Positions 16,144 through 25,090 of a DNA stretch of 64,000 nucleotides are shown here, piece by piece. The stretch spans positions 46,544 to 110,543 of the forward strand of contig NZ_JACWFE010000014.1 in assembly GCF_019749375.1 (NCBI RefSeq). The letters run 5' to 3'. Within the stretch, counting starts at the first letter, position 1, and each line of letters opens with the position of its first letter. This DNA is from Bacillus sp. S/N-304-OC-R1 (GTDB taxonomy: Bacteria; Bacillota; Bacilli; Bacillales; Cytobacillaceae). A program made the position numbers and the translations under genes. The notes under the pieces are model-generated. The model was not told the origin of the DNA. It saw only the letters and a program-made list of their open reading frames with translations, and did no database searches.

Positions 16144-16992
16144 ATGGAGATCGAAAAAATCATTACAAATTTAGTTCAAGAGAAAATCATTCAATCAGAG
16201 CCAACAAAATATGAACAATTAAAAGGAGGAACAGTCAGTGAACTGTATCTCCTTTGCCATAATGATAGTAAATATGTCGTTAAGTTAAATGATGCTCAGC
16301 TTATTCAATCAGAAGCATTTTTTCTCGGATACTACAAGGAATCAAACTTATTGCCTCGGCTCTTGTATGTTGAGCCATCTTATAGGTACATCGTTTATTC
16401 TTTCATAACAGGCTCAACGAATTATGTTAAAAATAATAAAAAAGATATACTTAATGCCCTTGTTCAAGGCCTTTTAAATCATTATAAAAAAGCGCCTAAT
16501 CACTCTGGCTGGGGATGGGCAGACGATCCAGCAGATTCTTGGGAAAGGTTTCTCAACAATAGAGTTCTTGAAGCTCGGAAGGTTATAGATTCACGCTTAA
16601 CACACGACGATCATAGCTTGGTTCTTCACCTCCTTCAAAAAAATAACTCCGCTAGAAGTCCATACTTGTTGCACGGAGATTGTGGAGTACATAATTTTAT
16701 TTTCAATGATGGGCGATTAGATGGTGTGATTGACCCGAGCCCCGTTATCGGTCCTCCTCTATATGACTTAATCTATGCGTTTTGCTCTTCAACAGATGAT
16801 CTAACAAAAGAAACAATAGAATCAACTGTTAGTTTGTTAAATAAAGAGGATATTTACAGTTCTAATTTATACGCAGAAGTTTTGATCGGATTATATTTAA
16901 GGATAGGTACTTGTATTAAACATCATCCAAATGACTTTGGAGATTACTTAAACGCATGGAACTATTGGAAGGAAGTCATAAAACAGCCATAA
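16144..16992 (+). CDS. Aminoglycoside phosphotransferase-fold kinase
   Basis: This 282-residue protein shows the APH/choline-kinase fold: a nucleotide lysine in YVVKLNDAQ (about 45), the catalytic loop LLHGDCGVHNFIF (Asp and Asn of HGDxxxxN, about 180) and the metal-binding DPS in GVIDPSPVIGPPLYDL. The substrate may be a small alcohol or an aminoglycoside and cannot be told. The ATG at 16144 has GGGGAG before it; an in-frame GTG at 16132 would remove that site. It is monocistronic and convergent with the exporter gene at 17059. Confidence 0.82.
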   Translation: MEIEKIITNLVQEKIIQSEPTKYEQLKGGTVSELYLLCHNDSKYVVKLNDAQLIQSEAFFLGYYKESNLLPRLLYVEPSYRYIVYSFITGSTNYVKNNKKDILNALVQGLLNHYKKAPNHSGWGWADDPADSWERFLNNRVLEARKVIDSRLTHDDHSLVLHLLQKNNSARSPYLLHGDCGVHNFIFNDGRLDGVIDPSPVIGPPLYDLIYAFCSSTDDLTKETIESTVSLLNKEDIYSSNLYAEVLIGLYLRIGTCIKHHPNDFGDYLNAWNYWKEVIKQP

Positions 16993-17033
16993 CCAATGGT
17001 CGATCAGTCTGTAAAGTTTATGGACTTCATATT

Positions 17034-17067
17034 AAAAGCTAGGCTTCGGTAATGAAGCCTAGCTTTT
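17034..17067. terminator. Bidirectional terminator
   Basis: AAAAGCTAGGCTTC pairs perfectly with GAAGCCTAGCTTTT. It serves both convergent genes; the exporter gene's TAG stop lies inside the stem. Confidence 0.85.
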
Positions 17068-17943
17068 CTGTGATGCGTTTATAATGGATTTGTTAAGGGA
17101 TGGCTTTACTTCAGCCACAATAATGGCAATGAAGATTAAAAAGCATCCTAGTATCATCTTACCGGATAAAATTTCATTTAAGACAATGACCGAGGCAATT
17201 GTACCGAATAGTGATTCCGTTGAAAGAATAATAGCAGACTTTGTTGGATTTGCATATTGCATGCCGATATTTTGGCAGACATATGCAATTAACGTACAAA
17301 AGACGGCTAGATAAACAATTGTCAAAATCCCTTCCGTGCTAGCTGAAGTTGGTACCTCTCCTAAAATCAGCACACCCGCCCAGCTAAAAATCGAGGCTGC
17401 AAAAAATTGAACAATTGTTAAGGCTAAGGCATCTTCCTTCTTCACAAATACATTTGTATAAAAAATATCGAATGCAAACCCAATTGCACAAAGTATTGAA
17501 AATAAGTCACCAATATTAACTGACAGCGAGTCCTGTAAAGATAAAAGTCCAATGCCAGCGACGGCAATAATAGCCGCAATACCTTCAAATCGATCGATCC
17601 TGCGTTTATAAATGACATATGAAATAATCGGGACAATCAAAACATTAATAGCTGTTAAAAACGCATTTTTTGAAGGTGTTGTATAAGCAAGACCCATCGT
17701 TTGCAAGACAAAAGCAATAAATAAAATAGCTCCTAACACTGAACCTTTCCACATGATACTGCGTGAAATGAGCTTTAATTTTTTATGAAATACAACAGCA
17801 AGCAAAATGGTTGCCAAAGTAAATCGCAACGCCATTAACTGAATAACTGTCCAATGCTCTAATCCAATTGCCATCCCTACAAAACCGCTCCCCCACATGA
17901 CAGCGGTAATGAGCATTAGCAGTTCACCCTTATACTTCTTCAC
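17059..17943 (-). CDS. EamA/DMT family transporter
   Basis: This 294-residue protein has ten hydrophobic segments in two EamA halves. The first begins LLMLITAVMWGSGFVGM and the second follows SVNIGDLFSILCAIGFAFDIFY; both carry conserved small-residue patterns such as ALRFTLATILL. Drug/metabolite superfamily exporters move small metabolites; the substrate here is unknown. The start is GTG with GAAGG seven bases upstream. Its stop codon lies in the shared terminator. Confidence 0.87.
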   Translation of the reverse strand: MKKYKGELLMLITAVMWGSGFVGMAIGLEHWTVIQLMALRFTLATILLAVVFHKKLKLISRSIMWKGSVLGAILFIAFVLQTMGLAYTTPSKNAFLTAINVLIVPIISYVIYKRRIDRFEGIAAIIAVAGIGLLSLQDSLSVNIGDLFSILCAIGFAFDIFYTNVFVKKEDALALTIVQFFAASIFSWAGVLILGEVPTSASTEGILTIVYLAVFCTLIAYVCQNIGMQYANPTKSAIILSTESLFGTIASVIVLNEILSGKMILGCFLIFIAIIVAEVKPSLNKSIINASQKS

Positions 17944-18206
17944 AATAAACCTTCTTTCTTTAATAGAATGCTTTAATGAAAACCTAGGTGTTCAGTTTCT
18001 ATAAAATTAATATAATACTAATGGTATATTCATGCACATAATAATTTATCTTAACATAAATGAACTTTATATAAAGAGGATTTTTAACAGGGTAATCCTC
18101 TACTAGACGAAAGTGTCCTTTGTTAAATTTAAAAATGTGATAATATACAAGAAAAGAGTTGACACTGATCATTTATTTTTAAAATAAATATTGGATGTGA
18201 TGTACT

Positions 18207-18818
18207 ATGCCGCCAATTGTTTCCGAAGAATATAAAGAAAGAATGAGGTCGAAGATTCTTAAGAGTGCTCTAGAGTGTTTTGCCCAAAAGGGTTTCGAAA
18301 CAACAACGGTTGACGATATTGGAGCCCATTCAGGGATAAGCAAAGGATCAATTTATACATATTTCGACAGCAAGGAATCTATATATTTGGAATTACTAAA
18401 TAAAGCAACTGATAATGATAAAGAAGACATTACCCAAAATTTCGCTAAACGGCGTTCAGCCTATAGCAAGATCAATTTTATGTTTGATGTATTCTTAGCT
18501 TTAGATCCATTTAATCCTGATCGACTAGGTAAAACAGTTGTATTTTATGAATTTACTTTTCATTGTACGAGGTCAGAAAAGTTGTTAGATGTGATAACTG
18601 AACGAGGGAATTTTTTAATTAATCTCATTAAAGAAACGCTGGAAGAGGGTCAAGAACAAGGTGAAATTGATAAAAATATCGATACTAATTTATATGCCCA
18701 TAAGTTTTGGCTAATTATTGATGGTGCTTCTCTGCAGACCATTTATAAAGACTTCCCTTACTATGAAGTTTTAAGGGAAATGAAAGAAATGTATCTTGAG
18801 GAAATTAAAAAAAGGTGA
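18207..18818 (+). CDS. TetR family regulator, copy 1
   Basis: This 203-residue protein has an N-terminal TetR helix-turn-helix (about 12-58): ILKSALECFAQKGFETTTVDDIGAHSGISKGSIYTYFDSKESIY. The ligand domain ends LWLIIDGA-like (KFWLIIDGASLQTIY). It is 64 bases before a second TetR gene with the same domain plan, so the pair probably arose by duplication and is co-transcribed. A TTGACA box lies about 45 bases upstream of the start, without a clear -10. Ligand and targets unknown. Confidence 0.88.
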   Translation: MPPIVSEEYKERMRSKILKSALECFAQKGFETTTVDDIGAHSGISKGSIYTYFDSKESIYLELLNKATDNDKEDITQNFAKRRSAYSKINFMFDVFLALDPFNPDRLGKTVVFYEFTFHCTRSEKLLDVITERGNFLINLIKETLEEGQEQGEIDKNIDTNLYAHKFWLIIDGASLQTIYKDFPYYEVLREMKEMYLEEIKKR

Positions 18819-18882
18819 AATTACAATGATCTTTTCGTGTCAATAGGAAGTTTCCTTACCTAAAGATATTCAGGAGGGCTTT

Positions 18883-19491
18883 ATGACTTTTGAAAAAGAA
18901 AATTACAAAGAAATACAAAGAAATAAAGTTTTGGCCGGTGCATTAGAATGTTTTTCTTCAAAGGGTTATGTGGCAGCAACGATTAATGATATTGTCGATC
19001 ATTCAGGTATTAGTAAGGGGTCAATCTATAAGTTATTTAAAAGCAAGGAAGAAATTTACGTTCAGTTAATGTATCAAAACACAGATGAAGTACTTCATGA
19101 CATACAAACTATATTAGCAAAATATACAACTTATTTAGATAAAATATCATCTTTATTTACAGAATACCTAAGCAAAGATTTAAATTCCAATTTGTTAAAT
19201 TCCTTTTTAGTCCAATCTGAATTTGAACTTTTTTCATCACGTAGAGAAGACATCATGAAACTATTAGAAGAAAGACGTGCTTTAAAAATTAATATGATTG
19301 CCGATGTCATGCTTGAAGGAATAGAAAATGGAGAATTTAAAAAAGAAATAGATGCTGAATTATACTCAGAATTATTTTGGTCCTTTGTTGATGGTGCCGT
19401 AACCCATAAATTATTATTTCCAAATTATCCATACGATGAAATCATAAAAGGGCAAAGGGAAATCTTTATTAAGAAATTAATAAGGAGCTAA
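18883..19491 (+). CDS. TetR family regulator, copy 2
   Basis: This 202-residue protein resembles the preceding one: VLAGALECFSSKGYVAATINDIVDHSGISKGSIYKLFKSKEEIY (about 14-57) and SELFWSFVDGAVTHKLLF at the C-terminus. The recognition helices of the two paralogues are nearly the same (HSGISKGSIYT/KxF), so they may share operator sites and could heterodimerise (inference). AGGAGG precedes the ATG. A terminator follows. Confidence 0.88.
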   Translation: MTFEKENYKEIQRNKVLAGALECFSSKGYVAATINDIVDHSGISKGSIYKLFKSKEEIYVQLMYQNTDEVLHDIQTILAKYTTYLDKISSLFTEYLSKDLNSNLLNSFLVQSEFELFSSRREDIMKLLEERRALKINMIADVMLEGIENGEFKKEIDAELYSELFWSFVDGAVTHKLLFPNYPYDEIIKGQREIFIKKLIRS

Positions 19492-19583
19492 AAACAACAT
19501 AATACGTTTTAGTATTCATCTAACTGCTCCCCCCACGAATTTTCACACCCTTCATGATTCGTTAAACACTTCCTGAAAACGTT

Positions 19584-19625
19584 AAGGAGCCTACTGCTTT
19601 TCCGCAGACTCCTTATTTTTTTCTA
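19584..19625 (+). terminator. Terminator after the TetR pair
   Basis: AAGGAG (19584-19589) and CTCCTT (19609-19614) with inner CTGC/GCAG pairing, followed by ATTTTTTT. Confidence 0.8.
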
Positions 19626-19686
19626 ATGATCTTCAATGAAAAATAATTGAAAATTTCAACATCTTATGGTTTAATCAAATTAAACC

Positions 19687-19694
19687 GACTGGTC
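19687..19694. promoter_or_regulatory. Candidate TetR operator core GACTGGTC
   Basis: The near-palindromic core GACTGGTC lies about 80 bases before the GNAT gene at 19773 and downstream of the two TetR genes. The complementary reading GACCAGTC is the core bound by the TetR-type regulators LmrA/YxaF of B. subtilis (recalled). It is a single site and not tested. Confidence 0.35.
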
Positions 19695-19772
19695 ATTTTT
19701 GCATTAAAAACAAATAGTTATGAAGCTTTATAGCATTAAACAATATTTAAAACTCAATTAGGATGTGTTCTT

Positions 19773-20654
19773 ATGATAGTTGTAAAGCGTCTAAAGGATT
19801 GCACAATTGAAGAAGGTGTTAAAGCTTGGAATACGGGATTTGAAGGTTACTATTTTGATGCAACAACAAGCCCTGATCGATTTATTAACCGATTAGCAGC
19901 AGAAGGCCTTTCTTCAGAATTATCCATTGTGGCCTTTAAAAACAATGAGCCAATTGGAATTGTTAAAAATGGGATTCGCGAAGTCAACGGAAAGAAGATA
20001 GCCTGGAACGGGGGTACAGGAGTAGCTTCGAAAGTAAGAAAACAAGGAATCGGGCAGATCCTAATGGAGGAAACTTTAAACGTTTATCGAGAAGCAGGAG
20101 TGGATATCGCAACTCTAGAGGCCATTAGTGATAACGAGAGAGCAATTGCTTTATATAAAAAGATGGGCTATGAAATCGTTGATAATTTGGTCCATCTTGA
20201 ACTAAAAGGCAGTGTAATTATGGAAGAAGGCAATACCAATCAAGATTACTTCATTGAAAGTGCAATTCCCCAGCAGACTAGTACTCTTCCTTTTTATAAA
20301 GGGATGAATCCATGGCAAACTCATTGGCAAGCAGCTAAAGAGGGTCAGGCCATTATTGTGAAGGACATGGAAGGGATAGAAATAGGTTATGCTTATTTCA
20401 AACGTTCCCTCGATCCCCAAGGAACACATGTTGGAACGATTCTATTTCAATGTGAAGCAGATCCTAGTAGAGATGACGCTGATAAGATCATTGATTTCAT
20501 GCTTAACTATATTTTTAACTATTTTCGTGAAGATATTCGAAGAGTCATACCGAATCTCCCAAAAAAGAAAAGTTATTTAACGTATATGGCTTTAGAAAGA
20601 TTAGGCTTTAAAGAAATTGCCAATCAAGTTTTTATGTTAAAAAACTGTAACTAA
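19773..20654 (+). CDS. GNAT family N-acetyltransferase (two domains)
   Basis: This 293-residue protein has an N-terminal GNAT domain: GTGVASKVRKQGIGQILMEE (acetyl-CoA loop, about 82-101) and ISDNERAIALYKKMGYE (about 119-135). A second, weaker GNAT-like half follows, with RVIPNLPKKKSYLTY and ALERLGF. Substrate unknown. It starts a plus-strand run with the Eis-like gene at 20671 only 16 bases behind, so the two are surely co-transcribed. A TetR-like operator lies upstream. Confidence 0.85.
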   Translation: MIVVKRLKDCTIEEGVKAWNTGFEGYYFDATTSPDRFINRLAAEGLSSELSIVAFKNNEPIGIVKNGIREVNGKKIAWNGGTGVASKVRKQGIGQILMEETLNVYREAGVDIATLEAISDNERAIALYKKMGYEIVDNLVHLELKGSVIMEEGNTNQDYFIESAIPQQTSTLPFYKGMNPWQTHWQAAKEGQAIIVKDMEGIEIGYAYFKRSLDPQGTHVGTILFQCEADPSRDDADKIIDFMLNYIFNYFREDIRRVIPNLPKKKSYLTYMALERLGFKEIANQVFMLKNCN

Positions 20655-20670
20655 TAGCGAGGGCTTATGT

Positions 20671-21927
20671 ATGAAAAGTTTAATTAGGAAATTGGAAGTA
20701 TCAGAGATTCCAGCTTTCGTTGAGATAGCCGTTAATGCTTATCCAGGGGTGATGCAGAATACACCCGACTTCAAAGAGCGATTCTCGACTATGATAACTA
20801 TACTGCAAGAAAAAGAAAAGACAATCGAATTTTTTGGTTTGTTTAGAGATGGTAAGCTTGTTGGAGGAATGAGGATTCACTACTTTCAAATGAACTTATT
20901 CTCCAAAATTATAGATGTTGGTGGAGTAGGATTAGTAGCTGTAGACCTGTTGCATAAAAAAGAAAAAATAGCAAAAGAACTAATTAGTTACTTTATTCAA
21001 CATTTCGTAAACCGGGAAGTATCATTCTTAGCTCTCTATCCATTTAGGCCAGATTTTTATAAAAAAATGGGATTTGGCTATGGAACGAAGATGAATCAAT
21101 ATCTAATTGAACCATCTAGCTTTCCTGCAAGAGGAACTAAAGAAGGACTTACATTCCTAAACAAGACTCATAAAGAACACATTAAAGATTGCTATAACCT
21201 TTATGCTAAAGAAACTCATGGCATGATGTTAAAAACGGATTATGATGTAGAGGTATTGTTCAAAAATCCGGATCATAAAATTGTTGGCTGCTTTAATGGA
21301 GAGAAACTAGAAGGTTATATAGTGTTCACGTTCAAAAAGATGAGTGAAACAAATTTTATCCATAATAATATCGTTATTAAAGAAATGATCTACCGAAATC
21401 CGCAAGCGTTATCCAAAATAGCGGCGTTCCTTAATAGCCAGAACGATCAAATACATCGAATTGAGCTTACTACACAAGATGATGCAATCGAGTATTTAAT
21501 TGCTGATCCAAGAAATGGATCCAATCGTTTAATGCCTAGTGTCTACCATGAAACGAATAGTGCTGGAATTGGACTAATGTATAGGATTATTAACATGGAT
21601 GCATTTATCGAAAAATTAAGTGAATACAATTTTAATAATGTAACGATAAAGTTAGGCATAAACATAATGGATAGTTTTATAGAAGGAAACAGCAGAAGAA
21701 TAGTTATCGATTTCAGAGAAGGGAAAGCAGCAATTTCCCAAGCTGAAAATGCCGATGTAGAAATAAAAATGGAAATATCGGATTTATCCTCTCTGTTTAT
21801 GGGTGTAATCAATTTTAAAAAATTATATGACTTTGGCCGGGCAGAAATAAATATTGCAGAAATAGTAAATGAGGTAAATACATTATTTTCTACTATGCAA
21901 AAACCTTTGTGTATTACGGCTTTCTAA
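20671..21927 (+). CDS. Eis-like N-acetyltransferase
   Basis: This 418-residue protein has the three-part plan of the Eis family: an N-terminal GNAT domain (GGVGLVAVDLLHKKEKIAKEL at about 88-108, with YPFRPDFYKKMGFGYG at about 128-143), a second GNAT-like domain (VLFKNPDHKIVGCFNGEKL) and a C-terminal SCP2-like domain ending near NTLFSTMQKPLCITAF. Mycobacterial Eis acetylates aminoglycosides at several amines; whether this one does is unknown. Located behind two TetR genes and a GNAT gene, it may be part of a detoxification set (inference). Confidence 0.85.
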   Translation: MKSLIRKLEVSEIPAFVEIAVNAYPGVMQNTPDFKERFSTMITILQEKEKTIEFFGLFRDGKLVGGMRIHYFQMNLFSKIIDVGGVGLVAVDLLHKKEKIAKELISYFIQHFVNREVSFLALYPFRPDFYKKMGFGYGTKMNQYLIEPSSFPARGTKEGLTFLNKTHKEHIKDCYNLYAKETHGMMLKTDYDVEVLFKNPDHKIVGCFNGEKLEGYIVFTFKKMSETNFIHNNIVIKEMIYRNPQALSKIAAFLNSQNDQIHRIELTTQDDAIEYLIADPRNGSNRLMPSVYHETNSAGIGLMYRIINMDAFIEKLSEYNFNNVTIKLGINIMDSFIEGNSRRIVIDFREGKAAISQAENADVEIKMEISDLSSLFMGVINFKKLYDFGRAEINIAEIVNEVNTLFSTMQKPLCITAF

Positions 21928-22016
21928 ATAAGAGAAATTCTTTATTCCAAAAAGCTTTATACATTCTAATCCTGAAAATATTTCGGCGCAAAATGATAAT
22001 GGAAGTGTTGTCTTGT

Positions 22017-22874
22017 ATGATAAGCAGAAAAGTTAAAGCAGATGAAATTGAAATACAGATCTATGAATGCGGTAACAAAACGGGCGAGGCTATCCTTTTT
22101 CTACACCCACAAGGAAGTTCATCGAAAATATGGGAAAAGGCACTTCCGGCTTTTATAGAAGATTACCATATCATATTAATGGATTTAAGGGGTCACGGTG
22201 GATCGGATAAACCCGCCTACGGTTATGACATTCAATCGCAATGTAGAGACATCAAGTGTGTTTTAGAGGAATTAGGAAAACAGAAAGCACATTTGGTAGG
22301 AAGTTCATTAGGAGGGGATATTGCGACTGCCTTCGCCTCCATTTATCCAGAAAATATCATTTCGCTGACTAACATTGACTCTGGCATGATCAATTATATC
22401 GGTCAAGATGGAGAAAGACATCAGACGATAGAAGAAGTACTAGAAGAATTTAAAAATAGACAAATAAATAGCTTTTCCTCTAAAGCCGAACTATTGGAAT
22501 ATGCAGAAAGTGTTTTTCCTAAAGAGATGTGGGATTTCTATTTTGAAGAATGGTTTAAGTTTGTCTCTTTATATGAAGTCGCAGAAGACCGGATATCCTA
22601 TCAAATCCCACCATATATTAATGTACAGATAATGGAAATGGTCTGCAATTTACAATACAAAGAGCTATACAAAAATATAACTTGTCCGATTCTCTTCCTG
22701 CCAGCAGAAAAGGAAGACCACTTAGCGATAAAGTTAAAAAATATTGATGAGGCGAAAAAGCAAACATTTGTTAAGACATCCATCATTCCAGGTTCCAAAC
22801 ATCTAATGATTCTCGATCAGTCAGAAGAAGTTTGCCAAAACATCTTAGATTTTTTACTAGAAACAAAAAATTAG
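22017..22874 (+). CDS. Alpha/beta hydrolase
   Basis: This 285-residue protein has the alpha/beta hydrolase core: the oxyanion segment FLHPQGSSSKIW, strand-turn LRGHGGSDKP, the nucleophile elbow HLVGSSLGGD (Ser about 97) and the catalytic His in PGSKHLMIL. The ATG at 22017 follows GGAAGTG; the frame is open back to 21909, which would overlap the Eis-like gene and add an uncharacteristic N-terminus. Substrate unknown. Confidence 0.85.
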   Translation: MISRKVKADEIEIQIYECGNKTGEAILFLHPQGSSSKIWEKALPAFIEDYHIILMDLRGHGGSDKPAYGYDIQSQCRDIKCVLEELGKQKAHLVGSSLGGDIATAFASIYPENIISLTNIDSGMINYIGQDGERHQTIEEVLEEFKNRQINSFSSKAELLEYAESVFPKEMWDFYFEEWFKFVSLYEVAEDRISYQIPPYINVQIMEMVCNLQYKELYKNITCPILFLPAEKEDHLAIKLKNIDEAKKQTFVKTSIIPGSKHLMILDQSEEVCQNILDFLLETKN

Positions 22875-22907
22875 GAGCTTTACAAAAAATGAAGGGAATG
22901 AACCGTT

Positions 22908-24509
22908 ATGGGTAAAAAAGTGCAAACCTTTTTACATGAATTAAATGATCAAATGCAATTATTAATGAGTGATGTTACTGAAGCTAGTTGGATGGCACAA
23001 ACTACTGGCGATCCTATTTGGGCCGAAAAACTTAGCAAGGCGGAAACAAAACTTAATATCATGTTTTCTCAAAAGGATACTTATGAAACTGCAAAAAAGT
23101 ATTTAGAGGAAGGAAATTTACAAGAAATTGAAAAACGTCAACTATTCCTTTTCCTTAATATGATGAAAGAAAATCAGCTCCCGGAAGAAATTCTAGCTGA
23201 TTTGTCAAAACGATCTTCTGACCTAAATCTTTTATTTAACACTTTTACACCTGAAGTAGATGGAAAGAAATATTCAGCTAATGATATCAGAGATGTATTA
23301 ATCAATAGTAATGATCAAGAGCTTCGTAAAAAGGTCTGGTATGCGAGTAAAGAAGTAGGAAAAGTTGTCGAAAAAGACCTCCTAGAGCTTGTCAAAAAAA
23401 GAAATGAGGCTGCAAAACTGCTCGGATATGAAAATCATTACCAAATGGCCTTTGCCCTGCAGGAATTAGATCAAAAAGAAGTATTTTCGATATTTGAGGG
23501 ATTAATAGAACAATCCGATACTGCTTATCGTTCCATGAAAAAGGAGTTAGATGAAAGACTTGCATCCAAGTTTGAGATCGCCCCTTCTGACATTCGCCCT
23601 TGGCATTATGTTGACCCATTTTTTCAAGAAGCTCCGACTTCAGACGAAACCAATTTAGATCAATTCTATATCGGCAAGGATTTATTGCAGATGACTACAG
23701 AAACTTTTGGAGATATGGGAATTGAAGTGGCAGATCTATATGAGAAAAGTGATCTATTTCCAAGAGAAAAGAAGAATCCAACTGCTTTTTGTATGGACAT
23801 CGATCGTGAAGGAGATGTTAGGGTTTTATGCAATCTTCAGGAAGATTCATATTGGATGGAAACCAATTTGCATGAATTTGGGCACGCTGCCTATTTTAAA
23901 TATGTAGATTCCGAACTCCCATTTATTCTGCGTTCTTGCAGTCACACCTTAACGACTGAAGCAATTGCTATGATGTTTGGGAAAATGGGCAAAGACCCGC
24001 GTTGGCTGCGCAAATATCTCAATATGAATAACGAGCTGATTGACGAGCTTTCACCTCAATTAGAAAAACTGCAACAGCTGGGAATGCTTATCGCAGCCAG
24101 ATGGATCATCACCTTTGTCTTTTTTGAAAAAGAGTTATATGAGAATCCTGATCAAGATTTAAACGCTTTATGGTGGAAAACAGTAAGTGAAATTCAATTA
24201 GTTACCCCGCCAGATTCAACCGATCAACCAGACTGGGCTGCAAAAATCCATTTTACATTAGCTCCCGTTTATTACCAAAACTACTTATTGGGAGAACTGA
24301 TGGCTGCCCAATTACAACGTTACATCGAAAAATCAATTACTAATGAAATTTTCACGAAAGAAACCGGGGATATGCTGATCCATCAATATTTCAAACCAGG
24401 TGCATTATATGACTGGAATGAAAAGATCTCTAGAATTACTGGAGAAAAATTAAATCCATCTCACTTTTGTGAGCATTATTGCCAAACAGATACTAAGGTT
24501 GAATTATAG
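22908..24509 (+). CDS. M3/M2-type zinc metallopeptidase
   Basis: This 533-residue cytoplasmic protein has the zinc motif HEFGH (within ETNLHEFGHAAYF, about 320) and a third ligand region TTEAIAMMFGKM about 25 residues later, plus the C-terminal FTLAPVYYQNYLLGEL typical of oligoendopeptidase/angiotensin-converting-like peptidases. Such enzymes trim short peptides. It lies 33 bases after the hydrolase gene, followed by a terminator, so it ends the operon that starts at 19773. Confidence 0.88.
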   Translation: MGKKVQTFLHELNDQMQLLMSDVTEASWMAQTTGDPIWAEKLSKAETKLNIMFSQKDTYETAKKYLEEGNLQEIEKRQLFLFLNMMKENQLPEEILADLSKRSSDLNLLFNTFTPEVDGKKYSANDIRDVLINSNDQELRKKVWYASKEVGKVVEKDLLELVKKRNEAAKLLGYENHYQMAFALQELDQKEVFSIFEGLIEQSDTAYRSMKKELDERLASKFEIAPSDIRPWHYVDPFFQEAPTSDETNLDQFYIGKDLLQMTTETFGDMGIEVADLYEKSDLFPREKKNPTAFCMDIDREGDVRVLCNLQEDSYWMETNLHEFGHAAYFKYVDSELPFILRSCSHTLTTEAIAMMFGKMGKDPRWLRKYLNMNNELIDELSPQLEKLQQLGMLIAARWIITFVFFEKELYENPDQDLNALWWKTVSEIQLVTPPDSTDQPDWAAKIHFTLAPVYYQNYLLGELMAAQLQRYIEKSITNEIFTKETGDMLIHQYFKPGALYDWNEKISRITGEKLNPSHFCEHYCQTDTKVEL

Positions 24510-24513
24510 TGCC

Positions 24514-24552
24514 AAAGGAGTCAGGAGTCATTTCCTGACTCCTTTGTTATTC
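24514..24552 (+). terminator. Terminator after the M3-type peptidase
   Basis: AAAGGAGTCAGGA pairs with TCCTGACTCCTTT around a six-base loop, then TGTTATT. The T-run is weak but the 13-bp stem is perfect. Confidence 0.75.
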
Positions 24553-24939
24553 AATCCTTTATCTTCCTAATTCTATATAGATTCCCGTCCCTTACTTCTA
24601 AAAGCAAAATTTTAGTTTCATGGTACTATATATTATTTGTTAGTTATGATGTTATTACACTATAATATTAAATATTGTTGATTAAGTCCTCTCTTTATTT
24701 CTCGCAAATGTCGTTAATTTGCAGAAAAGTCTAAACAGGCTAATGAAAGTATGAGATTTAATCGCAGTAAATCAATGGGAATAGGAGGAGTATTTTCCAT
24801 CACTCTGTATGAATCTATTTCTTTCTTTAATTTAATAATAAAAGAAACAATTTGTTTCTAAACTAAACACACATTTTAAAAAAATTCGTTTTATGAATGC
24901 ATTACTATTTCTATACTAAATGGAAGTGATGTTTAAGTC
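24553..24939. other. Upstream region of the dlt operon
   Basis: About 390 AT-rich bases without an ORF. They should hold the dlt promoter. I found no clear SigX-type or sigma-A boxes. A short inverted repeat AGAAACAA/TTGTTTCT lies near 24842-24859 and could be a regulator site. Confidence 0.4.
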
Positions 24940-25071
24940 ATGTCTAACAATAATAAAAAAACAAATGGATTTGTTCTTTACTTATATTATTTATTCATCC
25001 TGCTTCTACTATTTTTCATGTATGGCTTTAGTGATGCCAATGCTGGGGCTTATATATACACTGAATTTTAA
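24940..25071 (+). CDS. dltX: DltX, small D-alanylation protein
   Basis: A 43-residue ORF not easily seen because of its size: a charged N-terminus (SNNNKKTNG), one membrane helix (FVLYLYYLFILLLLFFMYGF) and a C-terminal motif ending AYIYTEF. DltX is a short membrane protein encoded just before dltA in Firmicutes; its conserved C-terminal Tyr motif takes part in D-alanine transfer with DltB and DltD (recent knowledge). Position 20 bases before dltA and the C-terminal motif make the call safe. The ribosome-binding site GGAAGTGA is moderate. Confidence 0.88.
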   Translation: MSNNNKKTNGFVLYLYYLFILLLLFFMYGFSDANAGAYIYTEF

Positions 25072-25090
25072 ATAGTGGAGGTGCTTTCTA

